Translations under genes and position numbers: made by a program
Origin: an uncultured Clostridia bacterium
GTDB lineage: Bacteria > Bacillota > Clostridia > Peptostreptococcales > Acidaminobacteraceae
Direction of reading: 5' to 3'
DNA: 6,842 nt
Assembly: GCA_937880545.1 (NCBI GenBank)
Contig: CALFKA010000172.1
Location: 1 to 6,842 of the forward strand
The notes under the pieces: generated by a model
What the model saw: only the letters and a program-made list of their open reading frames with translations
What the model was told of the DNA's origin: nothing
Database searches by the model: none
Shown: positions 1-5,358 of the stretch, piece after piece
Layout: each line of letters begins with the position of its first letter
Numbering within the stretch: position 1 is the first letter of the stretch

Positions 1-2
1 TA

Positions 3-49
3 CCCACCACTTAACCTGTAGGGTTTGAAGTGGGGGCTTGTGAAAGCCC
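3..49 (+). repeat. Left-end hairpin pair (subterminal hairpin and GNRA-capped stem)
   Basis: A hairpin pairs 7-16 with 22-33 and can extend to 3-5 with 34-36 if A6 is bulged. A second hairpin, 34-39 with 44-49, has a GUGA loop. The extension and the second stem compete for G34-G36. In IS200/IS605 relatives such subterminal hairpins are bound as single-stranded DNA by the TnpA transposase. In IscB elements the same left-end sequence also starts the omega-RNA scaffold, so this stretch probably serves both roles. The dual role is inferred. Confidence 0.5.
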
Positions 50-283
50 TGGTTGATTAGACTCAGTACCCATCGCGGTACTACGTTACGGACGAATGGA
101 TAGGTACCAAGGGATGTCCGGCCTAGTCCCTTGCTCTACGGGTGGCGGTTAAATAGTTCTGATTGGGAAGGAACCGTGCTACCACCAAGAAACCGTCCGA
201 ACACCTTGTCGAAGGCCAACTGACAGCTTGATCTGGGCTGGCTTACCGCAAAAACCAGATTATCCTAAGCTACTACTACGTCC

Positions 284-293
284 AAGAAAGGAG
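284..293 (+). promoter_or_regulatory. Ribosome binding site of iscB
   Basis: AAGAAAGGAG ends six bases before the ATG at 300. It decides that start over the in-frame ATC/ATT-type or more upstream codons, which would extend the protein 24 residues back into the structured RNA. It also shows that the 3' end of the leader RNA and the translation start of iscB sit together. Confidence 0.85.
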
Positions 294-299
294 CCACCG

Positions 300-1541
300 A
301 TGGCCATTGTTTATGTCATATCAAGAGACGGTCAGCCCCTGATGCCGACCAGGCGTTTTGGCAAGGTTCGCCGTTGGCTCCGAGATGGACATGCGAAAGT
401 GGTGCGGCGCACGCCGTTTACGATTCAGCTCCTGTTTGAGACGGGATCCAAAACGCAAGAGATCACCCTGGGGGTGGACGCCGGCTCTAAGGTGGTTGGA
501 TTATCCGCCACGACCGAGACCCACGAACTGTTCCGCTCAGAAGTCGAGCTCCGAACCGACATCGTCGACAAGCTCGCCACTCGAAGGCAGGTTCGCCGAA
601 CCCGAAGAAATCGTTTGCGCTATCGCCCGGCTCGGTTTGATAACCGCAAAGCCTCCAAGCAACCAGGGTGGCTGGCTCCCAGCATTCGCCATAAGATCGA
701 GTGCCACCTGTCTGCCGTTGCGATGATCCATAAGATATTACCGATCACTCATACGGTGATCGAGGTGGCATCGTTTGATATCCAAAAGATTCGCCACCCG
801 GAGATCGCTGGCACGGACTACCAGCAAGGCGAACAACTCGGGTTCTGGAATGTTCGGGAGTACGTGCTCTTCCGCGACGGACACACCTGCCGGCACTGCC
901 GGGGGAAGTCCAAGGATCCGCTCTTAAACGTTCATCATATCGAGTCCCGAAAGACCGGAGGGGATGCACCGAATAATCTCATCACCCTGTGCGAGACCTG
1001 TCACAACAAGCACCACAAAGAGGGGTTGAAGCTTCAAATCAAACGAGGCCCATCCTTCCGGGACGCCGCCTTTATGGGGATCATGCGCTGGTCGGTTTAT
1101 CGTGAGCTGAAGGAGATTTACCCGAACGTCTCGTTGACCTACGGTTATCTCACGAAGAATACGCGCATCCGGGCAGGCCTGGAGAAGACCCACGCCACCG
1201 ACGCCTACTGTATCACAGGGAACCTTCAGGCCAAGCGGTTGACGAGCTACATCCTCCAGAAGAAGGTCCGCTGTCATAACCGACAACTCCACAAGGCGAA
1301 CTTCTTAAAGGGCCACCGCAAGAAGGCCAACCAGGCACCGAAGTGGGTCAAAGGGTTTCAGCTCTTCGACCGGGTGCGCTATCAGGGAAAGGACTACTTC
1401 GTCTTTGGTAGACGTCAGACCGGTTACTTTGATATCCGAACACTCCAGGGAGAGCGGGTCAACAAAGGCTCTGTCTCCTACAAGAAACTACGCAAGCTGG
1501 ACCACCGCCGCGGTGTACTAATGCAGTCGCTGGCGGCCTAA
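300..1541 (+). CDS. iscB: IscB RNA-guided DNA endonuclease (RuvC-HNH), ancestor-type relative of Cas9
   Basis: This 413-residue protein is a programmable double-strand nuclease of the IscB family, which uses an omega-RNA guide; the RuvC and HNH domains each cut one DNA strand. The PLMP motif is at residues 13-16 in the N-terminal domain. RuvC-I is GVDAGS with D60. An arginine-rich bridge helix occupies about 95-109 (RRQVRRTRRNR). RuvC-II is IEVASFD with E155. The HNH domain at about 186-240 has the zinc-type pairs C197/C200 and C231/C234 and catalytic histidines H212-H213, followed by N225-N226 and H235. RuvC-III is HATDA with H298 and D301. The remaining about 105 basic residues correspond to the C-terminal target-adjacent-motif (TAM) recognition region. 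All catalytic positions look intact and there is no frameshift, so the enzyme is probably active. The length is typical of IscB and far below Cas9. It is not TnpB, which lacks the HNH insertion. Spot counts show higher G+C than the operon downstream (36/60 at 541-600 against 25/60 at 1981-2040), consistent with horizontal arrival. Confidence 0.95.
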   Translation: MAIVYVISRDGQPLMPTRRFGKVRRWLRDGHAKVVRRTPFTIQLLFETGSKTQEITLGVDAGSKVVGLSATTETHELFRSEVELRTDIVDKLATRRQVRRTRRNRLRYRPARFDNRKASKQPGWLAPSIRHKIECHLSAVAMIHKILPITHTVIEVASFDIQKIRHPEIAGTDYQQGEQLGFWNVREYVLFRDGHTCRHCRGKSKDPLLNVHHIESRKTGGDAPNNLITLCETCHNKHHKEGLKLQIKRGPSFRDAAFMGIMRWSVYRELKEIYPNVSLTYGYLTKNTRIRAGLEKTHATDAYCITGNLQAKRLTSYILQKKVRCHNRQLHKANFLKGHRKKANQAPKWVKGFQLFDRVRYQGKDYFVFGRRQTGYFDIRTLQGERVNKGSVSYKKLRKLDHRRGVLMQSLAA

Positions 1542-1553
1542 GAGAGAGGAGGA
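1542..1553 (+). promoter_or_regulatory. Strong Shine-Dalgarno-like motif stranded between iscB and xseB
   Basis: GAGAGAGGAGGA begins one base after the iscB stop codon and contains a perfect AGGAGG at 1547-1552. There is no ATG, GTG or TTG at normal distance after it. The next gene, xseB, starts at 1608 and has no good ribosome binding site within 12 bases. If the hairpin 1555-1599 folds in the mRNA, the unpaired distance from AGGAGG to the xseB ATG falls to about 10 bases, or about 7 to a TTG at 1605. Use by xseB is inferred. Confidence 0.45.
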
Positions 1554-1554
1554 C

Positions 1555-1599
1555 GGGCAATTCCTCCCCCACTTACAGAAGATGGGGGTGTCCTTGCCC
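1555..1599 (+). repeat. Right-end subterminal hairpin of the IscB element
   Basis: GGGCAA at 1555-1560 pairs with TTGCCC at 1594-1599, and CCCCCA at 1566-1571 pairs with TGGGGG at 1583-1588. The two stems are separated by a mostly unpaired internal loop, and the apical loop is 11 bases. A C-rich/G-rich hairpin inside a lower GGGCAA-type stem is a common right-end form in IS200/IS605 and IS1341-type elements. It is not followed by a T tract (next bases AATATTTG), so it is a poor intrinsic terminator and transcription can probably read through into xseB. Confidence 0.75.
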
Positions 1600-1607
1600 A
1601 ATATTTG

Positions 1608-1802
1608 ATGAAGTACAATGAAAAACTGGAACGCTTGGAAGTGATCCGTCGAGAACTTGAAGCGGGAGGAGATCTTGAAGAGTCCCTCCTTCTCTATGAA
1701 GAGAGCCTGAAATTATATCGTGAACTTCGCGAAGACCTTCAGAAGATGGAAGAGAGGTTCGAAGAACTCAGCCGCGGGCTGGAGGAAGAAGATGATCAAT
1801 AA
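1608..1802 (+). CDS. xseB: Exodeoxyribonuclease VII small subunit
   Basis: This 64-residue, highly charged helical protein fits XseB, which binds XseA in multiple copies to form exonuclease VII. That cytoplasmic enzyme degrades single-stranded DNA to short oligonucleotides in both directions. The family pattern is clear: YNEKLERLEVIRRELEAG (residues 3-20) corresponds to the usual FEEALxxLExIVxxLExG, then an L-EESLLLYEESLKL stretch (24-37) and an acidic helical tail. The N-terminus is short, since only two residues precede the first conserved aromatic, and the gene starts directly beside the right end of the IscB element. The element may have replaced the native ribosome binding site and possibly a few codons. 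ATG at 1608 is preferred; TTG at 1605 is an in-frame alternative adding one residue. The last 11 bases overlap ispA. xseA would be expected upstream and is outside the window. Confidence 0.9.
   Translation: MKYNEKLERLEVIRRELEAGGDLEESLLLYEESLKLYRELREDLQKMEERFEELSRGLEEEDDQ
1781..1791 (+). promoter_or_regulatory. Ribosome binding site of ispA inside xseB
   Basis: GGAGGAAGAAG, with GGAGG at 1781-1785 six bases before the ATG at 1792, fixes the ispA start. An upstream in-frame ATG at 1720 would add 24 residues that are only xseB read in another frame. The site lies in the last codons of xseB, so the two genes are probably coupled in translation. Confidence 0.85.
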
Positions 1803-2640
1803 GCTCGAAGCAACTCTGGAGGAAGTCCTCCAAGAGAGGAGCATGCCAAGGGCAGAACTGCTGGAAGCCATGCAGTACAGCCTGCTGGCAGGTGGCAAAC
1901 GCCTGCGTCCTCTTTTATACTTGCGCCACATAGGCGAAGAAGTCACACCGGCCACGGAAGACTATCGCTTTGCAGCGGCTATTGAGATGATTCACACTTA
2001 CTCGCTGATTCATGACGATCTTCCTGCCATGGATGATGATGACCTGCGAAGGGGAAAACCCAGTAACCATAAGGTGTACGGGGAAGCAATGGCTATCCTC
2101 GCAGGAGACGCACTTTTGAGTGAGGCTTTTTCCGTTATACTGGAGATCTCCAGGAGCAATCTGCAGTTTCTGCCGATGGGCATTCTCCTTGCCGATGCAG
2201 CGGGGATGAAGGGCATGGTATATGGCCAGAGCCTGGACATGCTCTATGAAAATATGCAGGTACCAATGGAAGACTACACACAGATGATTCGCCTCAAAAC
2301 AGGCAAGATGATCAGTCTTCCCTTAGAAGTAGCCGCCATGAGGCTGGGCTACAGTGGATTTAAACGTAAGAAGATGGCCCAAATGGGCTCCCTTCTTGGT
2401 GAAATCTTCCAGTTAAAAGACGATATCCTCGATGTCACAGGGGAAGAGGCGGCGCTGGGCAAACATGTTGGCAGCGACCAAATGGAGGGCAAATGCACCC
2501 TCCCGGTGATTTATGGATTAGAAAAAGCGCTGCAGATTTATGATGATAAATGCGATGTTTTCAGAGAGCTGATGAGGGAAGCAGAACTCAGCAAACCCCT
2601 GCAGCTCTTCTATGAGAATATTCTACAGAGGGAAAAATGA
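1792..2640 (+). CDS. ispA: Farnesyl diphosphate synthase ((2E,6E)-FPP synthase), short-chain polyprenyl synthase
   Basis: This 282-residue trans-prenyltransferase condenses IPP with DMAPP and then GPP to give C15 farnesyl diphosphate, the precursor for undecaprenyl phosphate and quinone side chains. Visible motifs are GGKRLRP (34-40), which binds IPP; the first aspartate-rich motif DDLPAMDDDD (75-84) with the two-residue Pro-Ala insertion of bacterial type II enzymes; K169-T170; GQSLD (145-149); and the second aspartate-rich motif DDILD (210-214). The tyrosine five positions before the first motif (Y70) is the usual chain-length stop giving C15, so FPP rather than GGPP is the likely product; that specificity is inferred. 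The length is slightly below the usual 290-300 residues. It overlaps xseB by 11 bases and dxs by 4 (ATGA), so it is expressed as part of the operon. Confidence 0.95.
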   Translation: MINKLEATLEEVLQERSMPRAELLEAMQYSLLAGGKRLRPLLYLRHIGEEVTPATEDYRFAAAIEMIHTYSLIHDDLPAMDDDDLRRGKPSNHKVYGEAMAILAGDALLSEAFSVILEISRSNLQFLPMGILLADAAGMKGMVYGQSLDMLYENMQVPMEDYTQMIRLKTGKMISLPLEVAAMRLGYSGFKRKKMAQMGSLLGEIFQLKDDILDVTGEEAALGKHVGSDQMEGKCTLPVIYGLEKALQIYDDKCDVFRELMREAELSKPLQLFYENILQREK

Positions 2641-4451
2641 ACTACCCGTTACTCGAAACCGTTAACTCACCGGCTGATCTCAAGCGCCTGAATGTTGCGC
2701 AACTGGAAAGGCTTGCAGTGGAAATCAGAAGTTTTCTACTGGAGAGCATCTCCAAGACCGGAGGACATCTCTCAGCAAATCTGGGAAGTGTGGAGCTGAC
2801 CCTTGCGCTTCATTACGTCTTTGATTCGCCAAAAGACCAGTTCCTTTTTGATGTGGGACACCAGGCTTACACTCATAAGATCCTCACGGGACGAAAGGAG
2901 GCTTTTTCAAGTCTGCGCAAGTTCCAGGGTCTGAGTGGTTTTTTAAAGCGCCGTGAAAGTGAACACGACATCTACGGTGCCGGTCACGCATCGACAGCGA
3001 TCTCCGCGGCCTTTGGTTTTGCCTATGCCAAGGCAAAAACCAAGGATAGCTCCCATACGATTGCCATCGTAGGCGACGGAGCGCTGGGAGGAGGGCTTGC
3101 TTTTGAAGGGTTAAACCTTCTGGGTGTCCACCCGAAAAATGTGCTCATCATCGTCAACGACAATTCCATGAGCATCTCACCAAACGTCGGAGCGCTTAGT
3201 AAGACCCTTCACCATCTGCGCACCAGTCGAAGCTATAAAGAGATGAAGGGCAGACTCCACCGCATTCTTCCGGGGAAGGCAGCCCATTCTCTGAGCAAAT
3301 TAAAGACACGCGTACGCCATTTCCTGTTGCCCACCACCTTCTTTGAATCGATGGGGGCGTCCTACTATGGGCCTATTGACGGCCATGATCTGCACGGTCT
3401 CATCCTGAACCTGAAAAAACTAAAAGATGTCGAAGGTCCCGTTGTCCTTCACATTCAGACACAAAAGGGAAAAGGATATGAGAAAGCCTCAGATCATCCC
3501 GATGCCTATCACGGCGTAGGAAGTTTTTGTCTCGATGATGGTCTTAGTGCTTCTCCGACTGAAGACTTCTCCGCTGTCATGGGCAACAAACTTTTGGAAT
3601 TAGCGAAGGCTGATCATCGAATTGTCGCGATCACAGCAGCGATGGCACAGGGGACAGGACTTGCCAATTTCGAACGCGAACTACCTGAACAGTTTCTTGA
3701 TGTCGGCATAGCAGAAGCCAATGCACTGACCGTCGCAGCGGGCATGAGTCTTCAGGGAATCAAGCCCTACATTGCGATTTACAGTACGTTTTTGCAAAGA
3801 GCCTATGATATCCTTCTGCATGATATTGCCCTTCAGCAGTGTCCTGTAGTGCTCTGTATAGACCGCAGTGGCCTCGTAGGGGCTGATGGTGAGACCCACC
3901 AAGGAATCTACGACGTCGCACTCTTAAGCAGTGTCCCGGGCTTGAGGGTCTTAGCACCGAAAGACAAGCCGGAGCTTGAGCGGATGCTGGAGTGGGCGAG
4001 ACATGCCGATGGACCGGTTGCCATTCGCTATCCAAGAGACAGTGCCTGGACCATAAATGATGATAATACCGATCTTACGAAGGTCGAAATGATAAGAGAA
4101 AAGAATTCTGATCATCTAGCCCTGGCGTATGGAAGGACGCTCAAACTCCTTCTCGACGCTGTGGAAGGTGAAGATCTCCCGGTGGATATAGCAAATTTGC
4201 GCTGCATACTGCCACTAAACCTGGAGGAACTCAAAGAACTATTCCGCCGATATAAAAGAGTCAGCTTCTTTGAGGAAGTCGTCTACAACGGTTCCACCGC
4301 CCAGAAGTTAAAAGCGGCCTTCCCTGAGGTAGAGGTTAAGACTCTTCCGGATGCGTTCATAGAACAGGGAAGTATTCCTGAACTACTGAAAAAATATGCA
4401 CTCGATGCAGAAGGGATCGCTGATGTCCTTCGAAAAGATTCGAGCCGATAA
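2637..4451 (+). CDS. dxs: 1-deoxy-D-xylulose-5-phosphate synthase
   Basis: This 604-residue thiamine-diphosphate enzyme joins pyruvate and glyceraldehyde 3-phosphate into DXP with loss of CO2. It is the entry step of the MEP isoprenoid pathway and also feeds thiamine and pyridoxal synthesis. The N-terminal domain shows GGHLSANLG (42-50), DVGHQAYTHKILTGR (72-86) and the cofactor and magnesium motif GDGA (146-149) through NDN (174-176). The middle domain has DVGIAE with the catalytic glutamate E360, AIYSTFLQRAYD (380-391) and GADGETHQG (415-423) with H421. The phosphate-binding region includes AIRYPR (462-467), and the C-terminal domain is transketolase-like. After E360 the sequence is Ala-Asn, where most Dxs enzymes have Gln-His or Glu-His. 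The length is a little below the common 620-635. The start overlaps the ispA stop in an ATGA, with AGAGGG at 2627-2632 as the ribosome binding site. The 3' end overlaps tlyA by 29 bases. Confidence 0.96.
   Translation: MNYPLLETVNSPADLKRLNVAQLERLAVEIRSFLLESISKTGGHLSANLGSVELTLALHYVFDSPKDQFLFDVGHQAYTHKILTGRKEAFSSLRKFQGLSGFLKRRESEHDIYGAGHASTAISAAFGFAYAKAKTKDSSHTIAIVGDGALGGGLAFEGLNLLGVHPKNVLIIVNDNSMSISPNVGALSKTLHHLRTSRSYKEMKGRLHRILPGKAAHSLSKLKTRVRHFLLPTTFFESMGASYYGPIDGHDLHGLILNLKKLKDVEGPVVLHIQTQKGKGYEKASDHPDAYHGVGSFCLDDGLSASPTEDFSAVMGNKLLELAKADHRIVAITAAMAQGTGLANFERELPEQFLDVGIAEANALTVAAGMSLQGIKPYIAIYSTFLQRAYDILLHDIALQQCPVVLCIDRSGLVGADGETHQGIYDVALLSSVPGLRVLAPKDKPELERMLEWARHADGPVAIRYPRDSAWTINDDNTDLTKVEMIREKNSDHLALAYGRTLKLLLDAVEGEDLPVDIANLRCILPLNLEELKELFRRYKRVSFFEEVVYNGSTAQKLKAAFPEVEVKTLPDAFIEQGSIPELLKKYALDAEGIADVLRKDSSR
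4411..4416 (+). promoter_or_regulatory. Ribosome binding site of tlyA inside dxs
   Basis: AAGGGA ends six bases before the ATG at 4423. It supports that start over in-frame ATGs at 4396 and 4405, neither of which has a purine-rich site at proper distance. The protein then begins a few residues before its S4 domain, as is normal for TlyA. Confidence 0.7.
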
Positions 4452-5241
4452 AGCCCTCGTCGAGCGGGGACTTGCCCCCACACGACAAAAAGCACTTCGC
4501 TATATTCTCGCCGGCGAGGTATACACCGCCGAGAAGAGAATCGACAAGCCCGGACAGCTACTAGGACAAGAAGAAGTAGAGCATCTCCTGATTCGTCAGA
4601 AAGATAAGTACGTCAGCCGAGCGGCTCACAAACTGTTAGGCGCCTTTGACGTCTTTGATATATCTGTACAAGGTGCCACTGCCATCGACGTGGGGTCCTC
4701 GACGGGTGGGTTTACGCAGGTTCTTCTCGAGAAGGGAGCCCGGCGCGTTTATGCAGTCGATGTAGGATATGGTCAACTGGAGATGTCACTTCGCCAGGAC
4801 TCACGCGTGGTTGTTCTCGAAAGAGAGAATATGCGCTATCTGTCTCAGGACAAGATTCCGGAACTTCTTGATTTCTTCACGATGGACGTTTCGTTCATTT
4901 CGAGCCGACTCCTGCTTGCGCCTCTAAAGAGCTTTCTTAAAGAAGGGGCAAAAGGGATTCTCCTCATCAAGCCGCAGTTTGAGGCGGGGAGAAAGAGTGT
5001 ACAAAAGGGAATTGTCCGAGATCCGCTCGTTCATAGAGAAGTCATCGAAAACATGTTGGAGTACTTTAAAAGTCAGGGTTGGCGCTGCCTTGGCCTTGCG
5101 CCTTCGCCTGTAAAAGGCACAAAAGGGAACCGAGAATTTTTGGCGTTCCTTGAATTAGCACCTTTTGAACCAATAGATGAAATCGTCATCGATCGCTTGA
5201 TCCATGCGTCTGAAGAGATGGAAGACAGCGTGAGCAGCTGA
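4423..5241 (+). CDS. tlyA: TlyA-family 16S/23S rRNA (cytidine-2'-O)-methyltransferase
   Basis: This 272-residue protein has an N-terminal S4 RNA-binding domain (about 4-65: RADKALVERGLAPTRQKAL and GEVYTAEKRIDKPG) followed by an RrmJ/FtsJ-like SAM methyltransferase fold. The SAM-binding motif is IDVGSSTGGF (88-97). The catalytic tetrad of the family is visible as K70 (RAAHK), D155 (MDVSFIS), K183 (LIKPQFEAGR) and E238 (GTKGNREFL). Characterised TlyA proteins methylate cytidine 2'-hydroxyls in 16S and 23S rRNA, and their loss gives capreomycin resistance in mycobacteria. The older name, hemolysin A, reflects a reported hemolytic phenotype that is not an established direct function. The length is typical. 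It overlaps dxs by 29 bases and is followed by a 117-base gap to recN with no clear terminator. Which rRNA positions it modifies in this organism cannot be told. Confidence 0.95.
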   Translation: MSFEKIRADKALVERGLAPTRQKALRYILAGEVYTAEKRIDKPGQLLGQEEVEHLLIRQKDKYVSRAAHKLLGAFDVFDISVQGATAIDVGSSTGGFTQVLLEKGARRVYAVDVGYGQLEMSLRQDSRVVVLERENMRYLSQDKIPELLDFFTMDVSFISSRLLLAPLKSFLKEGAKGILLIKPQFEAGRKSVQKGIVRDPLVHREVIENMLEYFKSQGWRCLGLAPSPVKGTKGNREFLAFLELAPFEPIDEIVIDRLIHASEEMEDSVSS

Positions 5242-5347
5242 AAATAATATTTTTCCAAAGCGGAAAAGCACTCCTTCGAGTTCCAATTATCGCTCTTCGG
5301 GTATCTATCCACGAGGGTCTATCTATCGTCTTGTCACTGCAACTACC

Positions 5348-5352
5348 GGAGG
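5348..5352 (+). promoter_or_regulatory. Ribosome binding site of recN
   Basis: GGAGG lies six bases before the ATG at 5359 and fixes the recN start. The 117-base spacer upstream (5242-5358) holds no small gene, no convincing LexA box and no clear promoter. It contains a weak TTTTCC/GGAAAA hairpin around 5253-5270 and two copies of TATCTATC (5302-5309 and 5320-5327). Confidence 0.85.
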
Positions 5353-5358
5353 CCATCC

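Larger units (their letters stand above)
1..299 (+). ncRNA. Probable omega-RNA (HEARO class) leader of IscB, 5' guide segment not in window
   Basis: About 300 bases without a credible gene precede iscB and are rich in complementary segments. Visible stems are: 7-16 with 22-33 (two-base bulge at 26-27); 34-39 with 44-49, closed by a GUGA tetraloop of the GNRA type; 65-70 with 77-82; 109-114 with 127-132; 141-145 with 182-186 continuing into 146-150 with 172-176; 204-207 with 212-215; and a terminal stem of 225-229 with 267-271 enclosing 231-236 with 255-260. CGGAC at 89-93 can pair with GTCCG at 116-120 or 195-199, which allows alternative or tertiary pairing. HEARO RNAs, later shown to be the omega-RNAs that guide IscB, lie immediately upstream of iscB and run up to its ribosome binding site, as here. 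In that class the guide is the extreme 5' segment, before the first conserved hairpin, so it should lie mostly left of position 1. The stems were found by eye; the family assignment is inferred from position and iscB identity. Both RNA ends are approximate. Confidence 0.75.
1..1606 (+). mobile_element. IscB-carrying IS200/IS605-superfamily (ISC-type) element, left tip at or beyond window edge
   Basis: The region holds the three parts expected of an IscB element in order: a structured leader (1 to about 299), an intact iscB gene, and a G+C-rich subterminal hairpin (1555-1599) of the kind found at right ends in this superfamily. The sequence AAGTGGGGG at 28-36 near the left end reappears as its exact reverse complement CCCCCACTT at 1566-1574 in the right-end hairpin. 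No Y1 transposase gene (tnpA) is present, so the element would have to be moved in trans. It lies in the same direction as the host operon and stops a few bases before xseB. The left tip cannot be fixed because the first leader hairpin starts only a few bases into the window. The right tip is placed between the hairpin and the xseB start and is uncertain by several bases. These elements make no target duplication, so none was sought. Confidence 0.85.

Noticed and set aside
228..299. A 24-residue upstream extension of IscB beginning at 228
   Set aside because: It would start inside the 3' stem of the leader RNA, has no ribosome site, and is not IscB-like; the ATG at 300 has AAGAAAGGAG six bases away and gives the canonical N-terminus.
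1..299. CRISPR array or tracrRNA-like repeats upstream of the Cas9-like nuclease
   Set aside because: No regularly spaced direct repeats are present; the region holds hairpins as in omega-RNAs, and no cas1 or cas2 is near.
358..726. Plus-strand 122-codon frame overlapping the iscB N-terminal half
   Set aside because: It is an out-of-frame reading of iscB with low-complexity Arg/Pro/Ser composition and no support for translation.
924..1292. Minus-strand open frame of 122 codons inside iscB
   Set aside because: It is the shadow of a G+C-rich gene, with no ribosome site and no family-like motifs; the same holds for the other antisense frames under iscB, ispA, dxs, tlyA and recN.
1555..1606. 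Right-end hairpin as an intrinsic terminator for iscB
   Set aside because: The stem is strong, but it is followed by AATATTTG rather than a T tract, and it is better explained as the transposition end of the element.
1605..1609. TTGAT as an IS200/IS605-type target sequence
   Set aside because: In this superfamily the target lies 5' of the left end, not after the right end, and a five-base match is expected by chance.
5253..5270. TTTTCC/GGAAAA hairpin after tlyA as a terminator
   Set aside because: The stem is only six A/T-rich pairs with no following T tract; too weak to call.
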